Notes: generated from the sequence alone by a model not told the origin. 64,000 nucleotides of DNA from Trileptium ribeirensis (GCA_030248225.1 JASANE010020387.1:43501-107500), one strand, 5' to 3'. Counted from the stretch's first letter, positions 26,501-35,352 are shown. Numbers and translations: made by a program.

Positions 26501-29500
26501 TTATCCGCCACATATGTAAGCATAGTGTTGGAATTCCAATTTTATTTCACAATTACAAAGTGTGCGAAGCGGCTGAATCTTTGCCTATCGGACAGCGAAG
26601 GAGTCGTGGTCGCCCAAAGAAACTGGGAAACGCGTACAACAGGAACTGACATCACAAAGGTAACTACCTATTTATATACAATCATACATGTATACCACGT
26701 TATATATTTCTTTTTAACGCAGGCATGAGGCAAGTTTGGATGCACTATTAAGACTACTAAATTTAAATATCGGGCGGTCTGTAAATTTATTTTGGATGTA
26801 CGATTAAGCAATTTTGGATGTAACATTAATTCCTTTCCATCTGCAAAAGTATACTCACATCTATTTTAAGATAAAAGTATGAATGATTGATTTTCAATAA
26901 TGTACCTTATTAATCATCCGTTTCGCTCTTCAGATGCTTGACTTGGGCCGGGATGAACTCAGAAGTATCTGCCTGATCTAGAGACGACACATGCACACTA
27001 AAAATTAAGTCAGATGGAACCAAGTCTTCTGAAGACTTTAATTATAACAGTAAAATATTCACAAATTTTGGCCCAACGTATTGCTTTGGCTATTTATTTT
27101 GTAGTTTTACGGTATTTGTAAAATACATTTGAAACAGTGTGCAGTTTATGGGTACATCCACAGTCAAAATTTATTAAAATTTAAAATTTAAACCATATAA
27201 TGCTCATCATTATTATGCGGCGTTCACGTTATAATATCCCCGCTGTTTGGAACGTTTGTCCCTCTGTAGTCGCGACCCTACCGTATAGACAGTCAGGGTG
27301 ACCCCCATACTGTAAATCAATGGTCGACGGTGTACGACACACCTCTAGCTACTATATTTTTTCTGGACAGTGTCGTACACACCTTTAGCTACCCATTTGG
27401 CGCGAATTAACCATAACGGACACCGTCTGTAGCTAATGCGATTTATTACTCAAATGTCCTGTGTAGTTTTTTTGTAAATTCTCGATATTTGTATCTAGCC
27501 CATATAAACATTGCTCAAATAGACACTGTCGAGAAGTGGTAATACGTCGTAACTAGCTACCTTTGAAAAAATTTAGTACAAACATTAGTGTGTTTAAGTC
27601 ACCCTGTTGTCAACAGTGCGCCTGACACTGTGTGGTTTACATAGCTTCCAAACGTTGACTATAACGTGAACGCCGCATTAAACCATAGTAACAACTGCAA
27701 CATCTGCGTGGTTTTGGCACGAATTTGATTGTTATTGCGTCATTATACAGTTGCTAAGGTGTTATCGGTAGAAATTAGGCATGCAGTTGCATTATAATTC
27801 CTGTGAAAATTTTTATCAGGACATTGTGTCTTTCACAACATACATGCTGACCCTCTGAGTTTATCAGGGTGGGTAGCCGGGGTCGACAAGATGGTCTTCT
27901 CAGGGGTAGAGGACCTCTGGCGCGGAGGTCGGCAGGAAGAGGATGGTGACAAAAATCCGACGACTCCCTATCTCCCGTCAAATCGTTATTTTGCCAGTTC
28001 CACCACAATTTTTGGCAAACTTTTGCAAATTTCGCCTATTTTTGCAAAGATTTTTGCAAACATTATTAGGCGCGGGAGGGGTAGAAGAGGTTGGGGAGTA
28101 CAAACGGGCTTAGAAGAGGCATGTCAAGGGGTAGCGTCTCCTGAACCCCGCTTTGAAATGCATCGGTTACAATGTTATGTAGGGAAACAACAAAATTCGA
28201 CTTGAGTGCGGCCTAAAAGTTGAAGTGGATTAACTCCTTCTCATTTAATAAAACAAACACAGATAAATGTAAAATTATGTGACGATGTTTCAACAATGAT
28301 AAAAATTAAATATTCGCCCATCGGTACATGGTGGTGTTACTGTGATAAACTTCTGAATTAGCTATGAAACTTCTGTTATACAGCACAAACATTAGAACAC
28401 TTGCTTCTAATTTAGCACGTTTTATGGTATACCTTACTTGAAGTAGTGTATATCGCAATTCATTAATCATGTCTAGGTCACAGTTAGCCATGCCTACAAA
28501 ATGAAAGAACATGTGGTGGTTAATCTTTCAGTTCAAAAAGTAGAGAGACGAAACCTGCTTTTTACCGAATTAATAGTCGATTCGATATTACTTAGGGTAA
28601 ACTCAACAGTAATTAGAAATATGTTATTACCGATGGCTTTAGGTAATAGCAACCATTAATTGTTCGTCTGCTGCTGAGTGACATTTGTGTAAACTAAAAA
28701 ACTGCTGGTGTAATGTTGTGATCTTTTCAGTGGTTGAAAAAACTAGAAGGACGCGTGAGCTGGCATATAAAGGGTGATCCAAATCGTCTGTCCAAATGTG
28801 TAGTGTGTGTAGTGATTTTGTAGCGGGTTTACTGCTTCTAACCGCGAAATACAAGTAGCTATTTTTCCATAGTTTATTTCTACCATGTTGGTTAGCTTCA
28901 TTGCTGACAATTATTTTCTACCCGCTCTGTTTGTTGCTGTAAATTTCTTTTTACCGTTTCTAAACTTTTTAAGGCAAGAATACTAATATAGCTCTTCAAC
29001 CCTCTTTGGGACTCAGGTGCAACAGGTCAAATGACCTGCTATGTAATGCAGTACGTTGTTAAAACGTAACCGAGTTGTCTAGCGCACTGCTCCGTCCATC
29101 CAGTCCAGAAGGTGTGTGTTTAACTCCCGCCGGGCACAAAAAATTTTACATTTGGGGTCGCTGTTTGTTCCTAGCAAATAAGTTATGCTCCTAACATATA
29201 AAATCATGATGGGACTAATAGAGCACTAAGAAAACGTGATTTACATTCTCTTTATATCGTTTATTCTATTGATATGAATGGATAAAAATGAATTTATATG
29301 CCAAAGTCGAAACTACGTAGGTTCACAAATATTAACTAGTACAACTATAGAAACATAGAGCACAATATAACAGCATATGACACCTAAATCGTAGAAATCC
29401 AACGGTTCACGCGAAACATTGATTACTTGGCAACATTAACTTGACATAGAAACCACACGTAACCACTGATATGTTTCCGTAATGTAAAACGTAGTCGATA

Positions 29501-32500
29501 TTATCTTTAATGATATGAGGAATATATCTCAAACAGAAAAATATAGTCTGCTAAGCCGATCATCAAAAATTTCTCACTATCTCGTGGTTGTACAGATTAA
29601 AAATCAACCACCGCCCTCATATATATTTTGGAATAGGACATTTGTGGACCCTTAAAGATTCAGTACAATAATAATGTCTAAACATTCCGAAGACTTAGGC
29701 TTTGTATCCTAGTTAGTGCCCTGTTTGTGACCATCCAATAAAGATCCCTAACTTTTAGTTGACGATTTCATCTTTGCTGATCTCGTTATATACAAAACGA
29801 AGTTCGAGTTGAAGAAATATTTAAAAATGATTTACTGGCAGGTTTTTCTGGTTTATGAGTCCCCTTGGATTGGTGTGAAAGAAATAAAGCTAATTACTCA
29901 TATTTAATTTTATAAACCAATGTGACCATGTTCAGCTTCAGTCTGTAATGCTATTTTGGACAAATTTACACTGTATTATTATAATTTTATATCATTTTTG
30001 GTTAATTTCACTTGATTTATATTACTTGCTGAACTATTAGTAAATCTTTTTTAATTAATTTCTACAGGTAGCTATACTCGGCTTTACATCTACTTCTTGT
30101 TCAAACGCGATATCGGATATTACATGATGCAAGTTTATCTTCCAAGCGTTGTCGTCGTCATCACTGCACTACTGTCGTTTTGGTTCCCGTCACATTTAAT
30201 CGGCGACCGTATTGGTCTCTGTTTTACAGCTGTTCTGACGATGACTGTGCTTATGACGACAACTAGCAGTAATTTACCAAAGGTAAAGTACAACAACCAA
30301 ATTTCTGCAGGTAGCCAAGTCACTGCTATAATTAATATGTCAAAAAACCATTATACGGCAGGTTATAACGTAGAAACACCCATTAACAAACGAGATATAC
30401 GTACATTAATTTATAATGTTATAGAAAATGCTTACTACTGCTAGCTTTACCCCAAATAATAACAATTACTAACTCACATACTGTTTCCTTAAATGTTTCG
30501 CCGGCCGTATAGATAGAAATTTAACATATTTTCTCTAATAAACTAAGGTGATAAAAAGCAGGGAATAGAATAGCGAAAACCCAACTGTCCCCACGGGTCG
30601 TCTTGTTTCAGTAAAGTCTCATATTTTATCAATATATAACCGTTTGTGGTAGTTTAAGCTATGTTTTGTCGGTGGAGAGGTTAGAGTAAAATAATTGTTT
30701 TTCAGGGGCCCTGATAGTGCAATAATAAAGTTGGTTATTATTTTAGATCAATGAAGAAATTTTGATTGACCGTTGTAAGATTTTATAATTATCAAAAGGA
30801 AAATGTTTAATATTGATTTAGGACTTTAAAGATCCGTTGATCCGTGCAAATCTGATTCAAAATGAATCGAAGACTAAGCCTATATAAGCCATAACAGATA
30901 GTCTAATTTAAACAGTACTGGTTGTTCATTGTTTTCCAATTATTTCAATAATACTTACAAAACTTGCGCAGTTGATAATTTCTTATAATGAAAAAAATTG
31001 AAGTATACAATCCTTTTGTTTTGTTCCATTGTAAATTTTAATTATCTGGCCTGTGATTGTCACGAACACGCACAACAACAACAAAAGCCCATATACGGTA
31101 GGCGACGAATTCTGTCGCATAGGATTGGACGCACTCTGAACACGGTTTTATATATAAAAGGCAATATCGCACAATATGTGAGACAATATAATACATTAAT
31201 TAGTAAATATTCAACATGGAGCTTAGTGTAAAGTATTCTCTGGATTGTGCCGATCGTTGTGGATCCTATGTCAACATTTGGCCCTTCGCCGACTCGTGTT
31301 TTTCAAAGATATAGAGTAATGTGATTGATTTTCTGACGGGGGGGGGGGGGTCCGAACCTCAGGGGTAACCCCCATACCTCATAAACATATATGCTGTAAG
31401 GGCTTTATATCGAGAAACAATTTATTTGTACTTTAACCTTACTTGAAACTAATTATAATTTTTTCTCAGTTAATAAGACTCTTCTTGTATTTCGCAATTA
31501 ACCTGCCTTACTAGGGCAAATATGTTAATTCTCACATCGATTTCTAAATAAATTTCTAAAGCACGAACTGTCCTACATTCAGGAAACCATTATCTCCAGT
31601 TATCGACCACTAAATATTTTACATCGAGGACTTTACGCGGATATATGCACACGAAGTTAAAGTAAAACTCAAACAAATACCAAGTTTCACTAGCAACTGA
31701 GCAATGTTTCTCAAACGTACAACATACACATGTGTATATGTATCTATGTATACATGTGCATGTATTTTTTTTCAGATCTCTTACGTCAAAGCGATTGATA
31801 TCTACCTGATCGTGAGCTTTATGCTAATATTTGTAACGCTAATCGAAGGTTGTTTCGTTGCATTTATTACCGTCATCGCACCGGCCCTAGATGACACCCA
31901 TCAACACCACCATCGACATCCAAGTAAAAAGAACGAAAAATCCGCTGGACTGTTGAAATCAAAGAAATCACATCATTATTATCATCAACAAAATCGCGAG
32001 CATTCACCAGCTGGTGCCAAAATAATCGAAAATAACAATAAATTTAACAGTCAATGCGGGAGCTTCCCACTGTCGCTTGGTGATACGCCATCGGAAGAAT
32101 GTCCATCAGAAAATATTACCCTAATTGTAATGCAGAAACAACAGAAACATCATCAGCAACAACAGCACATGCAACATTTTGATTCAGTCGGTGACGATTA
32201 TAATTCAGGACGTCTCCGTCTTCAACCTACAATTCATCATTGTACTAATTCAAGCTGCACGGAAGATCCGAAAACGAAGCTTAATTTCTCAGGAACACCA
32301 AGTGGTGGCGCTGGAGGAGGTCCTGGATCTGGCCGAAGTGATCGAAGCCATAATCAAACTACACTCGGTCGGCAGTTGCTGAGAATTTTTGGTCCAAGTG
32401 GAATGGACAGAATTAGTCGAATGATATTTCCATCGTTTTTCGTCATATTCAACGCAGTGTATTGGGCAGTTTATTTGCCGTGGTACGTATCGGCTGGGAC

Positions 32501-32543
32501 TGGACGCTCGATTATTCAGGCTAAAGTCGGTTCGACTGACTAG
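5370..32543 (+). CDS. Gene A: Cys-loop ligand-gated ion channel subunit, glycine/GABA-A receptor-like (5' end missing)
   Basis: Predicted pentameric neurotransmitter-gated channel subunit of the plasma membrane. Eight exons join in frame: 5370-5501, 9604-9686, 11843-11910, 13990-14216, 24895-24977, 25921-26058, 30068-30282 and 31776-32543. Together they encode about 570 residues, lacking only the extreme N-terminus. Seen in order: the hydrophobic part of a signal peptide, the N-terminal helix, a loop D motif ([10 protein letters not shown]), loop A ([11 protein letters not shown]), a Cys-loop with 13 residues between cysteines, a loop C region, M1-M3, a long H/Q-rich M3-M4 loop and M4. Exon lengths of 68, 83, 138 and 215 match those I recall for vertebrate glycine receptor alpha genes. 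The residues before M2 are Gly-Asp-Arg rather than the anion-type Pro-Ala-Arg, so ion selectivity is uncertain and may be cationic. The ligand cannot be told from sequence. A 6.8 kb retrotransposon lies antisense in the fourth seen intron without touching an exon. Confidence 0.9.
5934..5958. repeat. Short perfect hairpin
   Basis: GCTGAAGAGTG and CACTCTTCAGC are perfect 11 bp arms around a TGG loop, in an intron of gene A. Confidence 0.8.
9604..9686 (+). CDS. Gene A exon: N-terminal alpha-helix
   Basis: This 83 bp exon lies between ttttag and gtaagc. It encodes a segment ending in [10 protein letters not shown], the conserved helix and turn found at the start of the ligand-binding domain in GABA/glycine-type subunits. 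Its phase (1 base, 27 codons, 1 base) joins the preceding exon and the 68 bp exon that follows. Confidence 0.88.
10208..10784. mobile_element. Harbinger-like MITE, family 1 copy 1
   Basis: A 577 bp element with ends TGCATCATTTA...TAAATGATGCA. The inverted ends are imperfect but extend well beyond 30 bp, and TTA lies at both flanks (10205-10207 and 10785-10787). A second copy with the same ends and flanking TTA lies at 15473. It has no coding capacity; an 85-codon ORF inside is incidental. Three-base TWA duplications are typical of PIF/Harbinger. Confidence 0.8.
10911..11187. repeat. Three tandem imperfect repeats of about 90-100 bp
   Basis: Units start near 10911, 11012 and 11102. Each contains a CTGTG/CTGTA start, a TCAAxxxTAAC segment, GTGTCAGCTGAG or a variant, GGAAAC and TTAGCACxxTTTG. 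The units are clearly diverged. They lie in the intron between the second and third seen exons of gene A. Confidence 0.65.
11843..11910 (+). CDS. Gene A 68 bp exon: first beta strand
   Basis: The exon sits between ttcag and gtaaga and is exactly 68 bp, the size of the equivalent exon in vertebrate GABA-A and glycine receptor genes as I recall it. It encodes [20 protein letters not shown] then DM, matching the xVxVxxxMxVxSISxxSExxM pattern of the family. Confidence 0.92.
12680..12998. mobile_element. MITE-like element with long inverted ends
   Basis: The ends AAGGCGTGTTCACACGCTC (from 12680) and GAGCATGTGAACACGCCTT (to 12998) are near-perfect inverted copies. Subterminal CAAATTTTG/CAAAATTTG motifs recur in both orientations. 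I could not find a clean target-site duplication. It has no coding content. Confidence 0.6.
13990..14216 (+). CDS. Gene A exon: loops D, A and E of the binding domain
   Basis: This 227 bp exon runs from a tttttcag acceptor to a gtagga donor. It begins with [19 protein letters not shown] (loop D) and includes [13 protein letters not shown] (loop A) and HNSFVRI. It ends two bases into an Arg codon that the next exon completes about 10.7 kb downstream. Confidence 0.95.
14217..17892. other. Intron of gene A, 5' part before the retrotransposon
   Basis: Non-coding AT-rich intron. It holds one Harbinger-like MITE at 15473-16048 and, at 16560-16720, a weak similarity to 42640-42720 that may be the tail of a shared dispersed repeat. 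No other supported feature was seen. Confidence 0.6.
15473..16048. mobile_element. Harbinger-like MITE, family 1 copy 2
   Basis: A 576 bp element, clearly similar along its whole length to 10208-10784, with TTA at 15470-15472 and 16049-16051. It lies in the intron of gene A that also holds the retrotransposon. Confidence 0.8.
17893..18236 (-). repeat. 3' LTR of the retrotransposon
   Basis: A 344 bp direct repeat of 24353-24696, with one mismatch seen (G versus A in the ATCGATRTAATTCC segment). In element orientation it begins TGTAGGGG and ends GCACGCACA. It carries AATAAA (17960-17965 as TTTATT on +). The last 28 or so codons of the integrase ORF run into it. Confidence 0.95.
18146..19782 (-). 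CDS. Retrotransposon integrase with C-terminal PWWP domain
   Basis: Open from the A6T4 run onward with no ATG, so it must be read as a continuation of the preceding pol frame. Counting from the GTG at 19774: zinc finger H32, H36, C63, C66; catalytic D97, D156, E192 with the DD(35)E spacing; and a GPY motif at 314-316. At 385-446 is a PWWP domain with [18 protein letters not shown] and [18 protein letters not shown], in the place where chromodomains occur in other Ty3/Gypsy integrases. PWWP domains bind methylated H3K36 nucleosomes and DNA. The last codons lie inside the 3' LTR. Confidence 0.9.
18237..18252 (-). other. Polypurine tract
   Basis: AAAAGCGGGGG followed by TAG directly abuts the 3' LTR on the element strand, the expected plus-strand primer site. 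It lies inside the integrase ORF. Confidence 0.8.
18437..18622 (-). other. PWWP domain of the integrase
   Basis: Residues 385-446 of the integrase ORF. The YPPWPARI core is the PWWP signature. The VQFF-T-x-x-x-AFV strand pair and a following helix ([12 protein letters not shown]) fit the fold. It lies about 70 residues after the GPY motif, separated by a polar linker. Confidence 0.88.
19774..19786 (-). other. Frame break between RNase H and integrase
   Basis: The RNase H frame reads through AAAAAATTTTAG and stops. The integrase frame is open only from within this run, because TAA precedes it in that frame. The overlap is about three codons, and no canonical slippery heptamer is in the right frame. 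A one-base loss in the homopolymer is the simplest reading; a sequencing error or a non-standard shift remains possible. Confidence 0.75.
19774..21705 (-). CDS. Retrotransposon protease - reverse transcriptase - RNase H
   Basis: This is the -1 frame after the gag heptamer; its first internal ATG is at 21597. The aspartic protease active site LADTGS is at 21627-21610, with the DTG codons at 21621-21613, followed by ILGFDFL. RT motifs include [28 protein letters not shown] and YLDD (20691-20680). RNase H residues are visible: TTDAS, DREL, TDHKPL and ADTLSR. All catalytic residues look intact. The frame ends at a TAG (19776-19774) in an A6T4 run, before the integrase, which continues in a different frame. 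Confidence 0.93.
   Translation of the reverse strand, partial: RSISDSEATGAGVQTITVAIPEIGNFLADTGSEKSFLPKSFEGHDSVSARDKQVFYAANGTSVFTYGSKVLNFCIPNLKRNYSWEFILADVLQPILGFDFLNANKLAVDCGNHCLTPGITLTARVGGANFQRRPKECGPRGVFSVTREMNTELRKILSDYSILFEKPSIRSKICHNTVHHILTSGQPIFTKPRRLFGEKLTIAKKYFEELEKTGLVYRGESPWASPLHMAPKADNVIPWRPCGDYRGLNAVTVPDRYPMPNIGDLTNHFGSCGIFSKLDLVSAYHQIPVAEEDQLKTAITTPFGLFIYRGMPFGLRNAAQTFQRLMDVVLQECPFATAYLDDIIIASENVSQHLDHLRKVLSCLTINGLRLKRSKCEFLVSKTNFIGFEIIAGGFRPIPQKIDAIQSFEKPQTIKGLKRFIGMCAFYHKFIPGFSKIAAPLTDMTRKAGARAKRLLIWTDHASEAFSELKTALLNSRTLFFPVHNASLEITTDASNIAIGAVLNQLVNGQRQPLSFFSRKLTDSECKKSTFDRELLAIYFSLKHFSWLLGTEFAIRTDHKPLVHALAMKNTTPQQARWLSFISEHNCTISHISGAQNIVADTLSRSSCSTVVSSCNEDIAIAQSQDTNLQIFFRSTTLPLKKF
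21657..24416 (-). CDS. Retrotransposon polyprotein: membrane module - 2A - IMPACT - TM - 2A - Gag
   Basis: A single 919-codon ORF. Residues 1-20 are a signal-like hydrophobic start. Residues 21-100 form a short ectodomain with an NWT glycosylation motif. There is a membrane segment near 106-130, basic clusters at 145-162 and further hydrophobic stretches at 165-180 and 227-238. A 2A-like motif is at 244-260. The IMPACT/UPF0029 domain is at about 278-390, a polar linker follows, and a membrane segment lies near 501-520. A second, degenerate 2A-like motif is at 554-569. Capsid-like helical Gag is at about 570-835, then an Arg/Ser/Gly-rich stretch and the zinc knuckle C878, H881, C891, C895. If both 2A motifs work, three proteins result. 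The ATG at 24416 is the only one that keeps the signal peptide; it lies in the LTR. Confidence 0.88.
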   Translation of the reverse strand: MNYYAALKTIILITLNLISTHTIGEPDVRVMLELAVPENCHLVHGHMGSLDASFCFNYASEQFVNAETDIWQSDNWTIRNPPKLGHNGEQLLLAHRHRVMTFKDACKVIFISVIVMLPVTLLDIAITHLLKATAAAIPKNSSQGEKRRRCQTLLRKRRHRRNNKIHVMLTVLFYFSVHMFGSDVFVKSSYFGDLRISRILQLFVVNQINQTPAAVRLRLFFARKRVKFLVYGLGGIAFSHATALRLLLLIAGDVESNPGPTVEERLCSVSANVISTSLFSFKKSIFQAHLANIFAVSEVSVVLSNWKESSKKIATATHNIYAYRMHDGLQVDAHYCDDGEFGAGRRLLKTMELAGVVNVIVIVTRWYGGVHLGPQRFRIICSMANDLLKRHVNQIQRLEGKSMQLTADSKRATAGKGETTAKQSRKTCSREVDTFTEVNCSQVAEAKHQTSESFFSSETLSVRKRNRGKMSNLSTPQLPRTKPEEKRNGRFNQITSLGYRFHIALMIASVFFGFCVWHTLGTSPESSEVPMPSYTVSSCSAIPKNVTARHLSQLRVLLLIAGVEPNPGPPKIDVAKLDVYSKDVLARALQLLNEDDVDFEMPGTKRLIADTLASYPVGVVNVAIKWAENGRQPVSTEIAPTESTGRLPRLPEFYQRDVRVWFSQIEPLIEQLSDTMKRNALLNALPTNIMIDSGTKATDTYADIKDCVLNFFGQSEEMQLRKLLEQQTLGDRKPSVLLRQLQAKAPGHAELVKLRFMAALPESVRISLAVVDEMPIDKLASLADKILEQLAPSSSSDANVSAVASDRATIDADAFRLEMKEMSHAIAQLSRNINRGPENSRSRSYRRGSWSGHRDRYRGNSGRRSGSRFRYDSKRQLCFYHEKFGIRARACRKPCDWIDKRQGNGQSPTPKRQEPEFKQ
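21669..21711 (-). promoter_or_regulatory. Programmed -1 frameshift signal, gag to pro-pol
   Basis: The heptamer G GGA AAC (21711-21705) is in the gag frame and fits X XXY YYZ. After a 7-base spacer, CTCCGACTCC (21697-21688) can pair with GGAGCCGGAG (21678-21669): nine base pairs and one mismatch around a 9-base loop. The -1 frame is open from just upstream and leads straight into the protease. Confidence 0.85.
22710..22757 (-). other. 2A-like motif 2 (degenerate)
   Basis: Residues 554-569 read [16 protein letters not shown]. The NPGP core and Leu-rich lead match motif 1, but Gly replaces the Asp of DxExNPGP, so activity may be reduced. Gag begins right after Pro569. Its position between the membrane segment of the IMPACT part and Gag fits a protein boundary. 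Confidence 0.75.
23247..23585 (-). other. IMPACT / UPF0029 (YigZ-type) domain inside the polyprotein
   Basis: Polyprotein residues 278-390. Seen motifs match the C-terminal domain of eukaryotic IMPACT/Yih1: [60 protein letters not shown] proteins restrain GCN1-dependent activation of the eIF2alpha kinase GCN2. Their N-terminal RWD domain, which carries much of the GCN1 contact, is not present here. In yeast Yih1 the UPF0029 half is reported to bind actin. The function in the element is therefore unknown. Confidence 0.93.
23637..23687 (-). other. 2A-like ribosome-skipping motif 1
   Basis: Residues 244-260 of the polyprotein read [17 protein letters not shown]. This fits the consensus D-V/I-E-x-N-P-G-P with the usual Leu-rich lead-in. 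Skipping would occur between G259 and P260, releasing the membrane module and starting a new chain at Pro260, 18 residues before the IMPACT domain. Confidence 0.9.
24335..24348 (-). other. Primer binding site, tRNA-Trp-like
   Basis: TGGTGAACCCGACG begins four bases after the 5' LTR. It complements a tRNA 3' end CGTCGGGTTCACCA, one base different from the eukaryotic tRNA-Trp end as I remember it. tRNA-Trp is the reported primer of CsRn1-type elements. The polyprotein ORF reads straight through this site. Confidence 0.75.
24353..24696 (-). repeat. 5' LTR of the retrotransposon
   Basis: A 344 bp repeat beginning TG and ending CA in element orientation. AATAAA (24425-24420, - strand) lies four bases before the ATG of the polyprotein (24416). 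The first 21 or so codons of the polyprotein are therefore inside the LTR, in what should be U5. Confidence 0.95.
24895..24977 (+). CDS. Gene A 83 bp exon: Cys-loop
   Basis: The exon lies between tttgcag and gtatgt and is exactly 83 bp. It encodes [20 protein letters not shown] then CTLQLES. The two cysteines are separated by 13 residues, the defining disulfide loop, with the central FPFD motif. It lies only 198 bp downstream of the retrotransposon. A roughly 100 bp tandem duplication starts at its donor site. Confidence 0.95.
24978..25178. repeat. Tandem duplication of about 100 bp at the intron start
   Basis: The unit beginning at the donor of the Cys-loop exon (TATGTTTTTGAAATATTAA...) is repeated immediately from about 25078 with very few changes. 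The second unit has lost the GT donor bases, so it should not compete in splicing. Confidence 0.85.
25921..26058 (+). CDS. Gene A 138 bp exon: loops B to C
   Basis: The exon lies between a taaattttag acceptor and a gtaaaa donor and is exactly 138 bp, the family size I recall. It encodes [21 protein letters not shown], a glycosylation-type NVT and ends in LSTG, completing the ligand-binding domain before loop C. Confidence 0.93.
26201..26838. mobile_element. Mutator-like MITE with 9 bp target duplication
   Basis: ATCTGCAAA is present at both flanks (26192-26200 and 26839-26847). The element ends, GGAAAATTATTAATTG... and its inverted counterpart ...CATTAATTCCTTTCC, are imperfect inverted copies. 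Near both ends CATCCAAAA-type motifs recur. It has no coding capacity. It lies 143 bp after the 138 bp exon of gene A. Confidence 0.75.
27216..27677. mobile_element. Harbinger-like MITE, family 2 copy 1
   Basis: Ends TGCGGCGTTCACGTTATA and the inverted copy at 27660-27677, flanked by TTA on both sides (27213-27215, 27678-27680). The interior has repeated GTGTxxxACACC and TAGCTAC motifs. It is related by its ends to 34766-35352. Confidence 0.8.
27839..28200. repeat. Possible degenerate GC-ended MITE
   Basis: Starts CATACATGCTG, similar to the end of the hAT-like element at 45439. It has GC-rich flanks around a TTTTGCAAA-rich core. The right end and target duplication were not found. Similar composition (GC-rich ends, A/T-rich core) is seen at about 6500-6850 and 8480-8800. 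Treated as a tentative repeat. Confidence 0.3.
29040..29150 (+). repeat. Possible tRNA-derived SINE head
   Basis: A segment with a weak A-box-like GAGTTGTCTAGCGCA, and about 55 bases later a B-box-like GTTTAACTCCC followed by GCCGGGCAC. It does not fold as an intact tRNA. It is probably a tRNA-derived repeat in the intron of gene A. Confidence 0.35.
30068..30282 (+). CDS. Gene A 215 bp exon: M1, selectivity filter and M2
   Basis: The exon lies between ttctacag and gtaaag. It encodes [19 protein letters not shown]1, then [17 protein letters not shown] in M2, ending in LPK. With Arg as 0', the residue at -1' is Asp (30205-30207) and at -2' is Gly. The 6' Thr and 9' Leu are conserved. The 215 bp size matches the glycine receptor pattern I recall rather than the 153 bp exon of GABA-A genes. 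Confidence 0.95.
31776..32543 (+). CDS. Gene A terminal exon: M3, intracellular loop, M4
   Basis: The exon begins after a long T tract and ttcag. It reads [15 protein letters not shown] (end of the M2-M3 loop and M3), then a long His/Gln/Lys-rich cytoplasmic loop with short HH and QQQQ runs, and M4 ([20 protein letters not shown]). It stops at a TAG followed by candidate AATAAA signals at 32736-32741 and 32820-32825. M3, loop and M4 are in one exon, whereas vertebrate glycine receptor genes split this part. Confidence 0.93.
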   Translation: MSYVKAIDIYLIVSFMLIFVTLIEGCFVAFITVIAPALDDTHQHHHRHPSKKNEKSAGLLKSKKSHHYYHQQNREHSPAGAKIIENNNKFNSQCGSFPLSLGDTPSEECPSENITLIVMQKQQKHHQQQQHMQHFDSVGDDYNSGRLRLQPTIHHCTNSSCTEDPKTKLNFSGTPSGGAGGGPGSGRSDRSHNQTTLGRQLLRIFGPSGMDRISRMIFPSFFVIFNAVYWAVYLPWYVSAGTGRSIIQAKVGSTD

Positions 32544-33423
32544 CGGCAAAAATCGTAAAAAATGCTAGTAATAATAGATTCGAATAAGTTTCGCACTGTT
32601 GACTTCAGCGAAAGCTAGATTTTCCGAATTGGGTTTAGCAGAAATTAACGTTTTTTAAATCGTAAGCCAGTAAAGGGTGGCTTTTCAGTAAAGCAATTCA
32701 ACCCAGCGATCAAGTGCGAACACAAAGCGCAGTTAAATAAATCTCGGTCGTTAACGTTATGGTCTATTTGCCTGCAAATACGCCCCCAACCAACTGCGCC
32801 TCAGTGAAGCAATCGGATCAATAAAATTTAGAACATAGGTTAAACTGGGCAGTAGTCTGAAACAGTATCATGTGGAGCTCAAGGAAAATTTTTCACATAT
32901 CCACACTTGTTTGAACGTACACCATCCACATCCGCTATTTATCTAAGGCCTTGTTGTTTTTACATCTGTATAACGGGCGAATAACTCAAACAGGTGCGAG
33001 CCGATTTTTATAAGAAGAGCACTTGAGCTCTTTTATTTAAAGACATTGAAGTATATACATCATGGAATTATTTCGTTAATATACGCCACACCAAAAAACA
33101 GTTTCAATGAGAATACACGTTACAATAATTCATGTGTAATCTTGCACAGTGACATATATGTTCACAATGAGTCTGACGCTACTAAATCTCATCCGTTCAG
33201 GTACCATTTGCATTATTGGATCTGATTGTTCCCGATAAGCGTTCTAATTTTATCGTATCCGAATGGAATGATGTATTGTGAAAAGTTCACAGGCATGCAC
33301 AAGTATAGGGAGGAAGTGTAGGGTAGAGTTGGATCGTATCGGATTGGTTCGAATTTCATGCTCTGTGACTACAGTCGGATCAGATCGGATCCCAATCCGA
33401 TACAGTGAGAACGTTAAAGTGAT

Positions 33424-33475
<52 letters not shown>
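33424..33475. repeat. (TA)n microsatellite
   Basis: About 50 bp of uninterrupted TA dinucleotides, bounded by GTT and GGTTTAG. A nearby ORF reading IYIYIY is an artefact of it. Confidence 0.95.
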
Positions 33476-33477
<2 letters not shown>

Positions 33478-34765
33478 TTTAGTCTAGTTATTAGTTTGAT
33501 CTTGCTCGACTTAGGAATATATATCTAAAATGTGACGATAACTCGATACAGTTATCAGAGTCGCTTGGTGCTGAATTTTATTATACTACTATACTTTTGG
33601 CTTAAATATATGAGCCGTATGCCCTTGCAGTATATCGTTCGAAAACGGATCATCTTTTTGTTGATAGTTTCTCATATTTTGGTTTTTGTGTATTGGTAAC
33701 GACAATGCAAATATGACTACTCACATGCCTGACATCGGATGCAACCATACATTCATAAGTGGTGGAATCAAACGTTTCGGTCACAAATTATACAAATCAC
33801 AAAATTTCCGACGTTATAATCATGGCTTCTAAATCTTCAAATGCCTTGAAAAAAGTGGCAGTTCAGTCATTCCCATAAATGGGTAAGGGTTTCTACATGC
33901 TTAAGTGAGCTTAACCTGACATTCTGTCTCACACTGCACTATACGGTGTGGCTCTGAAGTGAAATACTTCAATAATAAATATGTGCACAACCAGGTGCTA
34001 CTAGATAAATTCAAGTTCAGTAGCTGTTGAATTCAATTTTGCGATAACAATATGTATTTAATAAAATACTATGCAACAAAATAATTTGCGCGGCCATATC
34101 AGAAAACAGTATTTTGTTAAGACGTCAGCTGTTCGCGAACTTACAATTCAGCGTGTCTGTGTTTTATCGGCAAACAGAATCTGCACAGGTGTGCAGACGT
34201 GTTCTGAACAGATGGCGCCGCACGATCATGGAATTATAAGAACTTCACATTTTGGCTATTATTTGCTAAAACCAAATGCTATGTTCTCAACCTAATACTA
34301 CATGCTAGTGGACGAAATACTAAATATAGTGCGAATGCTGTTGAGCGTTAAAAGAGATCTGAAACTTTTAATGTAACGGTCGAGACATTTTATTTTCAAC
34401 ATACAATAATCAACTATCAGTTTGAACAGAATATCTAAGAGCTTATCTGCTCATTTAATTTCTGACAGTCATACAAGCGGCTTTCGTTACAAGCGGCTAA
34501 ATTGTCTCTATTATGTTATGCATAAATTGTATATAGGTTCATGTTGCCACAAACATCTTTACTTCTCAGATCGCGTTTTGACTATAGATAGAAAGGTTTC
34601 ATTTTGCTACTCGAACAAAAGTGCTTCTGGTTCATGTAGGTGCAGCTGTATCGAACATGACACCAAAACGACAGTATTACCATTTGAACGAGATTTCAGC
34701 AAGTCAACAAAACTACAATCATTTGAAAGTAAACTACAATCATTTGGCTTTTAAGTTCATAATAA

Positions 34766-35352
34766 TGCGGGATTCACGTTACAATGTCCCCACCAGTTGG
34801 AACTTATGTACCCCACCCTGTGGCAGGCACACCCTTCACAACAGGGTGTCTTAGACACCCTCTACTTTTTGAATAAGAGTTCATAGGGTAGCTAGCTAGC
34901 TGTTAGCGTTATTTTAGAGGGTGTCAAGCACACCATATTAGTTTTACGTTTTTTGATGGTATCGGCCATACTGTCGGGTCAATTCCCATATAGCCTACGG
35001 GGCACTTATCTAGGACTGCAGTGAATAGATTCATGTGCCACTTCCGAATTTATCTTGCATTCTACATTTTAGAGTCAGAATAAAATGTTTTCAACGATAA
35101 AAATTTTTATTCAGTAGTTTACAATATGGAAGTCACCATACTAATACTATACGGTGTCTGCCACACTGTCACTGCAGAACAATAGGACTCCTGCGGCACT
35201 CTACTGCCAAAATGCAGTAGCTAAGGGTGTTCCTGACACCCTCATATTTTGTATATGGTATGGGTGTCGCCATCACTGTCTTTACGGTATAGCCTACACT
35301 ACAGGGGGACAAAAGTTCCAACTGTTGGGGACATTATAACGTGAATCCCGCA
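34766..35352. mobile_element. Harbinger-like MITE, family 2 copy 2
   Basis: Ends TGCGGGATTCACGTTA and the inverted copy, with inverted similarity extending some 50 bp (including TGTCCCC and AGTTGGAACTT). TAA lies on both sides (34763-34765, 35353-35355). Interior CACCCT/AGGGTG motifs recur. Shares the TGCGG-NTTCACGTTA end with 27216-27677. Confidence 0.82.

Noticed and set aside
30097..30444. The ORF continuing past the M2 exon of gene A
   Set aside because: After LPK the frame runs through a good donor into intron sequence; splicing to 31776 restores the conserved [11 protein letters not shown].
33278..33487. ORF ending in an Ile-Tyr repeat
   Set aside because: Translation of the (TA)n microsatellite.
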